From Oscillospiraceae bacterium (GTDB taxonomy: Bacteria > Bacillota > Clostridia > Oscillospirales > Oscillospiraceae): a DNA stretch of 38,727 nt. Made by a program: the position numbers and the translations under genes. The notes below the pieces were generated by a model. That model saw only the letters and a program-made list of their open reading frames with translations. It did not search any database and had not been told where the DNA came from. Location of the stretch: assembly GCA_015067665.1 (NCBI GenBank), contig SVLZ01000012.1:1-38727 (forward strand), read 5' to 3'. Of this stretch, positions 32,143 to 38,727 are shown in pieces. Position 1 is the first letter of the stretch, and each line of letters begins with the position of its first letter.

Positions 32143-33794
32143 TCCTGCCCCCGTAGCATTTCCTGCGCACTCTTAAGTGTGGTTTCTGTAATATTGGTGC
32201 CGCCGATGATCCGCGCCAGCTCCTGCGCACGACCTGCCTGATCCAACGGGGTAACCGTCGTATAAGTGCGGCCGCCACGCTCTGCTTTTGCAATCAGCAA
32301 ATGGGTGTCTGCCAGCGCCGCAAGCTGGGGCAAATGTGTCACACACAAAACCTGCTTGTGTTTTGCAACGGATCTTAGCTTTTCCGCCACCTTTTGCGCT
32401 GCACGGCCGGACACGCCGGTGTCCACCTCGTCAAAGATGAGGGTGTCCACCCGGTCTTTTTCCGCCTGCACATTTTTCATTGCCAGCATAATTCTTGCCA
32501 GCTCACCGCCGGAAGCCACCTTGCTCATAGGCTTCAGTGCCTCGCCTGCATTGGCAGACATATAGAAGGCTACACCGTCCGTACCGGTAGGTGTCAGCTG
32601 CAATTGCGCAAATTCGCAGGAAAACTGTACTTTCGGCATATCCAGCTGGGCAAGCTCCGCACAAATCTGCTCTGCCAGTGCCTTGGCGCTTTCCTGTCTG
32701 TTTTCCGACAGTCGCTTCGCTTCTGCCCAAGCTTCCTTCTCAGCTTTTTCGCGCTTTCTTTTTAGTTTTTCCAAATGGTCGTCGGCAAATTCAATCTCAT
32801 CAAGCTCTGTTTTTGCCTTTTCCAGATAGGCAAGAATATCCTCACAGGTTGCACCATATTTTTTCCGCAGCTTATGAATCGTATCCAGCCGTTCCTCAAT
32901 TCGGTCCAGCTCCTGCGGAGAATAGCTTAAGGAATCCTTGGCATCCCACAATTCCTCCGCCACATCCTGCACCTGATACATAAGATCATTGAGCTTTTCC
33001 TGCATTACCGTATACATATCCGTATAGCGAGAAAGGCGGGCAAGCTCTCTTCCAGCCTCCTGCAATAGTGCGACCGCACCATCGGCATCGTCATTGCCAT
33101 AGAGCGCCTGCACAGCGGACTGCATACCGTCGCTGAGCTTCTCGCTGTTTTGGAGCAGCTTCCGCCGCTCCTCCAAGGCCGTATCCTCGCCAATCGTCAG
33201 CGCAGCCTTTTCGATCTCCGCGATCTGATAGCGAAGGGTCTCCATTCTCCGCAGCTTTTCGCCCTCGTCCATAGAGATTCGCTCGATTTCCCGGCAAAGG
33301 GTCATTACTGCATCATACTTTTCCCTATAGGCGATGCGAAGATCCTCATTTGCTGCAAAGTCATCCAAAAACTGCAAGTGGCTTCCTTCGTCAAAGAGGG
33401 ATGCGCTGTCGTGCTGACCGTGAATGTCGATCAGCTGGCTTCCCAGCTTTCGCAAAACAGAGACCGATACCAAGCTTCCGTTTACCCGGCAGACATTTCT
33501 GCCATCTAAGAATACTTCGCGCTGAATTACCGTTTCCGCCTCATAAGGCACACCGTTTTCGGCAAACCATGAGAGGGCGGGCACATCGGAAAACACCGCC
33601 TGCACAGAGGCTTTCTCCGTACCGGTACGAATCATATCCCGATAGGCACGCTCACCGATAATGGCAGAAATCGCGTCGATCACAATGGATTTACCTGCGC
33701 CGGTCTCACCGGTCAGTACATTAAATCCCTTGTCAAAGGCGATCTCCGCACATTCAATGACCGCAATATTTTCAATATGCAGCACACGCAGCAT
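32139..33794 (-). CDS. recN: DNA repair protein RecN
   Basis: SMC-like ATPase acting in double-strand-break repair. N-terminal Walker A GETGAGKSIV (about 30-39), long coiled coils with a central region (about 160-370), the ABC signature SGGELARIMLAMK and Walker B LIFDEVDTGVSG. Length of 551 is normal. In most Clostridia spoIVB and spo0A follow recN; here an ASCH gene does. GGAGGG precedes the ATG. Located 16 bp downstream of argR. Confidence 0.97.
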   Translation of the reverse strand: MLRVLHIENIAVIECAEIAFDKGFNVLTGETGAGKSIVIDAISAIIGERAYRDMIRTGTEKASVQAVFSDVPALSWFAENGVPYEAETVIQREVFLDGRNVCRVNGSLVSVSVLRKLGSQLIDIHGQHDSASLFDEGSHLQFLDDFAANEDLRIAYREKYDAVMTLCREIERISMDEGEKLRRMETLRYQIAEIEKAALTIGEDTALEERRKLLQNSEKLSDGMQSAVQALYGNDDADGAVALLQEAGRELARLSRYTDMYTVMQEKLNDLMYQVQDVAEELWDAKDSLSYSPQELDRIEERLDTIHKLRKKYGATCEDILAYLEKAKTELDEIEFADDHLEKLKRKREKAEKEAWAEAKRLSENRQESAKALAEQICAELAQLDMPKVQFSCEFAQLQLTPTGTDGVAFYMSANAGEALKPMSKVASGGELARIMLAMKNVQAEKDRVDTLIFDEVDTGVSGRAAQKVAEKLRSVAKHKQVLCVTHLPQLAALADTHLLIAKAERGGRTYTTVTPLDQAGRAQELARIIGGTNITETTLKSAQEMLRGQE

Positions 33795-33810
33795 CCTATT
33801 TCCCTCCGGC

Positions 33811-34263
33811 TCAGCCCATCAGATTCTTGATCTCGCCGCAAAATGCTGCGGCCGCATTGGTATCCCGCATAACGATCATCACCGTATCATCACCGGAAAT
33901 AGAGCCAACAATGGTACTCAGGCTCATGGCATCGATGGCAGAGCCTGCTGCAGAAGCAAGACCCGGGAGCGTCCGGATCACGATGATATTCTGGGCATAG
34001 TCATAGCTGATCACGCATTCCCGAAAGATCTTATTAAGTCTTGCAGTGAAGGAATTGCCCACCTCCCCAGTGGAGGCTGCATAGCGGTACGTACCGAGAT
34101 TGGACAGTTCCTTTACGATCCGAAGCTCCTTAATGTCACGGGAAATGGTTGCTTGGGTACTGTTAAACCCCTCCGCCTGCAGAGCCTCCAAGAGCTGCTC
34201 CTGGGTCTCCACATTGCGGGTGGTAATGATCTCCACGATTTTTGCCTGTCTCTTACTTTTCAT
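33811..34263 (-). CDS. argR: Arginine repressor ArgR/AhrC
   Basis: 150-residue arginine-dependent regulator of arginine metabolism. The winged helix with STQATISRDIKELRIVK (about 35-51) and the C-terminal hexamerisation/arginine domain (GLASAAGSAIDAM ... GSISGDDTVMIV) are clear. I chose the ATG at 34261-34263, with GAGGTG six bases upstream, over the GTG at 34272, which overlaps that site. It follows nadK by 10 bp, in the widespread tlyA-nadK-argR-recN order. Confidence 0.95.
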   Translation of the reverse strand: MKSKRQAKIVEIITTRNVETQEQLLEALQAEGFNSTQATISRDIKELRIVKELSNLGTYRYAASTGEVGNSFTARLNKIFRECVISYDYAQNIIVIRTLPGLASAAGSAIDAMSLSTIVGSISGDDTVMIVMRDTNAAAAFCGEIKNLMG

Positions 34264-34273
34264 GGCGCTCACC

Positions 34274-35137
34274 TCAACTGTTTCTAAATTTTTGATTGAT
34301 CACATCGTAGAAGCTGCGTTCCTTGATCCGCACCAGCTTGGTAGTCAAAAGAGAACGCTTTACGGTGGCAATGTCACCTGCATTGACCCGCAGCGCCTTG
34401 CCGCCGTCAACAGAAAGGTAGGCGCTTCTGCGGGTATTGGGCATCAGCTCCACCGAGATCACCCGCTTATCGGACGCCACAATGCTGCGGCTGACCATAT
34501 CGTGGGCACAAATCGGTGTGATAAGTATATTGGCCGCCTCCGGCTCCACTACCGGACCACCGGCAGAAAGATTATAGGCCGTAGAACCGGTAGGTGTGGC
34601 AATGATCACACCGTCGCCGTTACACTCCATTGCCTGAATATCGTCGCAGCGGACATTCAGGTGTACAACACGGGCAACTGCGCCTTTTGTCACGACCACA
34701 TCGTTCAGGGAAATATCATGGAAGATAATATCTCTGTCACGATAAACCGTCACATCCAGCATCATACGCTCATCAATGGTATACTCGCCGGTTGCTAATT
34801 TCCCCAGCATCGAAAGCTCGCTGTTTTCCAGCTCTGCCATAAAGCCTAACGTTCCCATATTCACGCCCAAGATCGGCACACCTTGACGGGTTGCCGCCTT
34901 TGCCATATGGAGGATCGTTCCGTCACCGCCAAAACAAACCACCATAAAAGCACCGGGAAGCTCCCGATCCAATCTATGAAACCGAATATCCCGCGGCAGA
35001 TCGGAGGTCCTCTCCAACTCAAAGGGCAAGCAGACCTTCACCTCAAAACCGAAATTTTGCAAAATATCCCGCGCAGCGCGAACCGCACCGAAATTTTTAT
35101 CCCGGTAGGGATTGGGGGTAAGGATTATCTTTTTCAT
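34274..35137 (-). CDS. nadK: NAD kinase
   Basis: Phosphorylates NAD to NADP. The GGDGT motif (VCFGGDGTILHMAKAA, about residues 67-82), NMGTLGFMAELE and TPTGSTAYNLSAGGP motifs are all present. 287 residues, normal. The start is 5 bp after the tlyA stop, with AAGGGGTGAAAC as the ribosome binding site. Confidence 0.97.
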   Translation of the reverse strand: MKKIILTPNPYRDKNFGAVRAARDILQNFGFEVKVCLPFELERTSDLPRDIRFHRLDRELPGAFMVVCFGGDGTILHMAKAATRQGVPILGVNMGTLGFMAELENSELSMLGKLATGEYTIDERMMLDVTVYRDRDIIFHDISLNDVVVTKGAVARVVHLNVRCDDIQAMECNGDGVIIATPTGSTAYNLSAGGPVVEPEAANILITPICAHDMVSRSIVASDKRVISVELMPNTRRSAYLSVDGGKALRVNAGDIATVKRSLLTTKLVRIKERSFYDVINQKFRNS

Positions 35138-35141
35138 TGTT

Positions 35142-35945
35142 TCACCCCTTCAGCGTGTTATGAGCACTATTTACAAGCAGCTCTGTATCCGGCTCGATAC
35201 CGGGCTTATCATCTAATGTCAGATGGGCTAAAAATTCAATATTTCCCTCAGGACCCTTCACCGGAGAGAAGGTCATACCTAATATGGTAAAACCAATCTC
35301 TTTCGTTAAGGCAATAAAATCATCTAAAACTTCCTTGTGCACCGCCGGATCGCGGACAACACCTTTTTTGCCCACCTTTTCCTTCCCCGCTTCAAACTGA
35401 GGCTTAATGAGGCACAGCACCTGCCCGGTGGGCTTCAAAAACGTCTTAATAACAGGCAATACGATCCGGAGCGAAATAAAACTCACATCCACAACGGAAA
35501 GGTCCAGCGGTTCGCCCAATTCCTCCGGGGTCACATACCGCACATTGGTACGTTCCATTACCACCACACGGGGATCAGAGCGGATCTTCCAGTCCAGCTG
35601 GCCGTAGCCAACATCAATGGCAAAGACCTTTTTCGCGCCCTGCTGGAGCAAGCAGTCCGTAAAACCGCCGGTAGATGCGCCGGAATCGCTGCACACATAG
35701 CCCGTAGGATCAACACCAAAATCCCGGAGTGCCTTTTCCAGCTTCAGGCCGCCACGGCTCACATAGGGACAGGTAGCACCCCTAACTTCCAACTCTACAG
35801 TTTCTTCAAAGGACATACCGGGCTTATCTGCCTTCTGTCCGTTCACATATACAAGGCCGCTCATAACAATGGCCTGCGCCTTGGCGCGGGACTCTGCATA
35901 GCCCTGCTCTGTCAGCAGTACATCCAATCTTTTTTTAACCTTCAA
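35142..35945 (-). CDS. tlyA: TlyA-family rRNA 2'-O-methyltransferase
   Basis: 267 residues. An N-terminal S4 RNA-binding domain (KKRLDVLLTEQGYAESRAKAQAIVMSGLVYVNG) is followed by an FtsJ-like methyltransferase domain with motif I CSDSGASTGGFTDCLLQQGAKKVFAIDVGYGQL. TlyA homologues methylate ribosomal RNA at C1409/C1920 in some bacteria. The best start is a TTG at 35943-35945 (LKVKKRLDVLL), preceded by AGGAGG nine bases upstream; it overlaps the dxs stop by 11 bp. No ATG or GTG lies at a sensible distance from that site. Confidence 0.93.
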   Translation of the reverse strand: MKVKKRLDVLLTEQGYAESRAKAQAIVMSGLVYVNGQKADKPGMSFEETVELEVRGATCPYVSRGGLKLEKALRDFGVDPTGYVCSDSGASTGGFTDCLLQQGAKKVFAIDVGYGQLDWKIRSDPRVVVMERTNVRYVTPEELGEPLDLSVVDVSFISLRIVLPVIKTFLKPTGQVLCLIKPQFEAGKEKVGKKGVVRDPAVHKEVLDDFIALTKEIGFTILGMTFSPVKGPEGNIEFLAHLTLDDKPGIEPDTELLVNSAHNTLKG

Positions 35946-37782
35946 GGCTACACACCTCCTGCACAAAATGCGCAATGCTCTTCCCATCTAAACCGCAATG
36001 CCGATATAAGGTCTGCAGGTCTCCGTGGGGCACATACTGCTCGCCAAGATTTTTTTCATATACACGGCATCCCGGAAGGGCCCGCGCCAGCGCGTCGCCC
36101 ACACCGCAGGCTGCCATTGTCTCTTCCAAAATGCACACCGGCACATTGGGAGAAATATAGGGAAGAATTTCCTCTACCGGCAGCGGAGCAAGGGATAAAA
36201 GCCGCAAAACCGTAACAGAAATACCGCTTTCCTGTAACGCTTTCTGTGCCTGCAGCACATTGTCTGTCAGCACACCGTAAGTGATCAGAACCGCATCTTT
36301 TCCTTTGCTGTGAACACATACCTGCCCATTTTCCCAAGCGGAGTCCGTATAACCGCGGTCACCGCCTCTGGGATAGCGGATGGCCACCGGGCCGTTTTGC
36401 TCCTCCACCGCCCAAGTAAGCATTGCCCGCAGCTCCTTCCGGGATGCAGGACACAGGATCTGCATCCCGGGACAATGACGCAAATAACCAACGTCAAACA
36501 CCCCGTGATGGGTCTCCCCGTCCTCACCCACAAGGCCAGCCCGGTCTACCGCAAAAACCGCGTGGAGCTTTTGCAGACCGATGTCCTGTAAGAGCATATC
36601 GTAGCTTCTTTGCAGGAAGGTAGAATAGACCGCAAAAACCGGGATCATCCCCTGCTTTGCAAGACCGCCGGCCATGGAAACCGCGTGTCCCTCCGCAATA
36701 CCTACGTCAAAAAGGCGTTTCGGATATTTGGCTTTGAAATCCAAAAGGCCGGTGCCGCCGGGCATTGCCGCTGTAATGGCACAGACCCGGTCATTTTTCT
36801 CTGCCAGCTCCACCATGGTTTCGCCGAAGGCTTCGGAAAAACTGGGACCGGACTTTTTCAGGGGCTCACCGGTTTTTGCATCGAATTTTCCAATGCCGTG
36901 GAACAATTTGGGATGCTCTTGGGCAGGCGCATAGCCTCTTCCCTTTTGGGTCACTACATGCAAAACCACCGGCGCGCGCATTTCCTTCGCCCGTCGCAAA
37001 AGCGAAATAAGCTTTGGAAGATCGTGCCCATCCACCGGCCCGAAATAGGCAAAGCCCATATTTTCAAATATGGTGGTGGGCAGCAGCATCCGGCGAACCC
37101 GCTCCTTCAGATTATGGGTAAAGCGGTAGATGGCTCTGCCGCCGGGAATCCGTAAAATAAAATGGCGATATTGCTGCTTAAAGCCGAGATATTTGTCCCG
37201 CGTACGGAGGGCGGAAAGATGCTTTGCAAGACCGCCTACATTTTTGTCAATGGAAAGCTCGTTATCATTCAGGATTACAATGAGCGGCTCTTTGCTGTCT
37301 GCCGCGTCATTTAATCCTTCAAAAGCAAGACCGCCGGTAGCCGCGCCGTCACCGATCAGTGCCACCACACTGTAGTCCTGCTTTTGCAGCGATCTGGCCC
37401 GTGCCATACCCAAGGCAATGGATACAGAGCTGGAGGCGTGACCTGCCGTAAAGGCATCTCTATCGCTCTCTGCAGGTTTTGGAAAACCGGCAATGCCACC
37501 GTATTGCCGCAGCATGGAAAAATCCGCCTGGCGGCCGGTCAGCAGCTTATGGATATAAGACTGATGACCTACGTCAAACACCAGACGGTCCTTGGCAGTA
37601 TCAAAAACGGTCTCCAAAGCGACAGTCAGCTCTACAACACCCAAATTGGAGGCAACATGACCACCCGTGCGGGACACATTTTCCACAAGAAATGCCCGCA
37701 GCTCTGCGCAAAGGGTTTCCCGCTGCAAATCGGTCAGACCTACCAAGTCCTGATGGCAGCGGATGCTGTCCAAAATACTCAC
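35935..37782 (-). CDS. dxs: 1-deoxy-D-xylulose-5-phosphate synthase
   Basis: Thiamine diphosphate enzyme for the first step of the MEP isoprenoid pathway, joining pyruvate and glyceraldehyde-3-phosphate. Family blocks: GGHVASNLGVVELTVAL, FDVGHQSYIHKLLTGR, AGHASSSVSIALGMA, the ThDP motif GDGAATGGLAFEGLNDA...NDNELSI, and the transketolase central and C-terminal domains. 615 residues, normal. It starts at GTG 37782, 9 bp after oapA, with a modest AGGTAGG site, and is coupled to tlyA. Confidence 0.97.
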   Translation of the reverse strand: MSILDSIRCHQDLVGLTDLQRETLCAELRAFLVENVSRTGGHVASNLGVVELTVALETVFDTAKDRLVFDVGHQSYIHKLLTGRQADFSMLRQYGGIAGFPKPAESDRDAFTAGHASSSVSIALGMARARSLQKQDYSVVALIGDGAATGGLAFEGLNDAADSKEPLIVILNDNELSIDKNVGGLAKHLSALRTRDKYLGFKQQYRHFILRIPGGRAIYRFTHNLKERVRRMLLPTTIFENMGFAYFGPVDGHDLPKLISLLRRAKEMRAPVVLHVVTQKGRGYAPAQEHPKLFHGIGKFDAKTGEPLKKSGPSFSEAFGETMVELAEKNDRVCAITAAMPGGTGLLDFKAKYPKRLFDVGIAEGHAVSMAGGLAKQGMIPVFAVYSTFLQRSYDMLLQDIGLQKLHAVFAVDRAGLVGEDGETHHGVFDVGYLRHCPGMQILCPASRKELRAMLTWAVEEQNGPVAIRYPRGGDRGYTDSAWENGQVCVHSKGKDAVLITYGVLTDNVLQAQKALQESGISVTVLRLLSLAPLPVEEILPYISPNVPVCILEETMAACGVGDALARALPGCRVYEKNLGEQYVPHGDLQTLYRHCGLDGKSIAHFVQEVCSLEG

Positions 37783-37791
37783 AAGTAATAC

Positions 37792-38370
37792 CTACCTATC
37801 TTTTTTCTGAAACAAATGAGAAAAGCTCCAAACCACCTTGCCAACAAGATGTACGATGGCCGTGCTGGAGCCGATGGCAAAGCCCTTGCCGATGGCCTTG
37901 CCGCCAACGGTGAGGCCCGCCACCAAAGCAGACATACCCAAGGTAATCAGCTGGGGTATGGAAAAATCAAAATTTGAAAGGATCTGCGCCACAATGGCAG
38001 CCGATGCGCTGCCGGATACGACACCGCAAATATCACCGATGACATCACAGCAGATGCTGCTGACTTTATCCGCCTTCCGTAAAAGACGGATGGCCTCTTG
38101 GGCACCGATGACTTTCCGGGCAGCCATAGAATGGAAGGGTTTTTCGTCTGCAGAAGTGACTGCAACACCGATAATATCAAACATAATGCCGATCAACACA
38201 ATAACCAGCAGGATCACAAAAGCCACTGCCATAGTACTTGCAGCCATCAGCTGGGTCGAGCAAAATGAGATCACGGCAGAAATAGCAATCGTCAGCAAAA
38301 AGATGGTAATGATCCACTTCGTTCTTGTTTGTTTTCCTTTTTTTCTACTGTCTGAATCGGACTTTGACAC
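37792..38370 (-). CDS. oapA: OLE-associated membrane protein OapA-like
   Basis: A 192-residue protein with a strongly basic N-terminus (SRKKGKQTRTKW), four predicted membrane helices (about 19-37, 46-72, 113-133, 138-160) and a cytoplasmic central loop with DEKPFHSMAARKVIGAQE (75-92) and IRLLRKADKVSSICCDVIGDICG (94-116). These are similar to the DUF21/CNNM (CorB) magnesium-transport membrane domain. In Bacillus halodurans a protein of this kind, OapA, binds the OLE RNA at the membrane and its gene lies between the OLE RNA gene and dxs; the same order is seen here. Starts at GTG 38370 with AGAGGG upstream. A CorB-like annotation is the alternative, but context favours OapA. Confidence 0.82.
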   Translation of the reverse strand: MSKSDSDSRKKGKQTRTKWIITIFLLTIAISAVISFCSTQLMAASTMAVAFVILLVIVLIGIMFDIIGVAVTSADEKPFHSMAARKVIGAQEAIRLLRKADKVSSICCDVIGDICGVVSGSASAAIVAQILSNFDFSIPQLITLGMSALVAGLTVGGKAIGKGFAIGSSTAIVHLVGKVVWSFSHLFQKKDR

Positions 38371-38395
38371 GTTTGATCCCTCTTAATCTTTATAA

Positions 38396-38727
38396 TAAAT
38401 GACGGCAGCAGACAGGATAAATCTTACGGCTTAGGTCGGGTTGTTTTTCACCGTGCAGAACCTGCCGTTGCCGTGCAGGCCGTTTCCGTTTGATCCGCGC
38501 GCTCACTTGTTGCCGGGAGTGAGTACCCGATTGCCACTGAGTCCGTACTGTAATCCCCTGTCTGCCCAATTACGACAGCCTAGGTGTTTTCCACCGCAGC
38601 GCAAGTCACCCCTTAGCCTCTTTTGCAAGGATGGTTTCCAAAGGCAATTCCGGAAATGGCTCTGGCCATCAGCCACATTCCGGCGGCTCCTTTTTCCCCG
38701 CATACTCACTCAAGGCAGGCTACACTG
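38396..38727 (-). ncRNA. ole: OLE RNA, 3' portion (runs off the window)
   Basis: At least 330 nt without a credible gene, directly upstream of oapA in the same direction. Several complementary segments are visible: a hairpin at 38650-38683 with CCGGAA/TTCCGG outside and TGGCT/AGCCA inside; CTGTC/GACAG at 38558-38578; GGTG/CACC around GAAAA near 38582-38594; and a 9-base perfect complement TACTCACTC/GAGTGAGTA joining 38703-38711 to 38517-38525 over nearly 190 nt. OLE RNAs are about 600 nt and sit just upstream of oapA, so about half should lie beyond the right edge. Identification rests on position and structure; I could not compare with a covariance model. Confidence 0.72.

Noticed and set aside
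38503..38709. 68-codon frame on the minus strand within the putative OLE RNA
   Set aside because: Basic, low-conservation-looking peptide with no ribosome binding site; the region is better explained as structured RNA.
1..38727. CRISPR array, prophage or insertion sequence
   Set aside because: No regularly spaced direct repeats, transposase, integrase or phage structural genes were seen.

Overview
The window looks like chromosome from an endospore-forming, low-GC-lineage Firmicute of the class Clostridia, most likely an uncultured gut Oscillospirales/Ruminococcaceae-type bacterium. Reasons: a Firmicutes-type division and cell-wall (dcw) cluster with a PASTA-domain SpoVD/PBP2b-like transpeptidase; spmA-spmB spore maturation genes; a Spo0A-type DNA-binding protein; a Tyr T-box leader; strong AGGAGG ribosome binding sites; and sigma-A promoters with 16-17 bp spacers. 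The MurE DNPR motif predicts meso-diaminopimelate peptidoglycan. No rRNA, prophage, insertion sequence or CRISPR array was seen.

Layout. (1) 17-17081, minus strand: tRNA-Val, hslO, a SAM methyltransferase, then a dcw cluster read mraZ-rsmH-ftsL-pbpB-murE-murF-mraY-ftsW-murG-ftsQ-ftsZ, led by a promoter followed by four MraZ-type repeats; clpC lies upstream of it. murD, murC, murB and ftsA are absent from the cluster. (2) 17092-20530, plus strand: a 2[4Fe-4S] ferredoxin whose promoter overlaps that of divergent clpC, a TrmN6-like methyltransferase, rsmI, a 300 bp mosaic of three palindromic repeat elements, then spmA-spmB. (3) 20529-24690: on the minus strand, efp with an acidic zinc-ribbon protein, a yqeG-type phosphatase with an M24 peptidase, and a Spo0A-like regulator; on the plus strand an unknown protein whose end overlaps the Spo0A-like gene. 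(4) 24860-29729, accessory: a BspA-like leucine-rich-repeat surface protein, an XRE regulator with a small partner, and an MFS transporter with a glycerophosphodiester phosphodiesterase. (5) 29765-38727, minus strand: tyrS under a Tyr T-box, and a tight operon oapA-dxs-tlyA-nadK-argR-recN-ASCH-lipoprotein.

The most notable feature is at the right edge. The roughly 330 nt upstream of the four-helix membrane protein next to dxs carries no credible gene, is rich in complementary segments, and occupies the position of the large OLE RNA, which is known to sit just upstream of oapA beside isoprenoid and DNA-repair genes. I interpret the two as an OLE RNA (3' half only; the 5' half is outside the window) with its membrane partner OapA. 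The second notable feature is the Spo0A-like protein, whose C-terminal domain is clear but whose receiver has lost the phosphoacceptor aspartate (Ser) and the conserved lysine (Thr). The usual spoIVB-spo0A pair is missing from its common place after recN.
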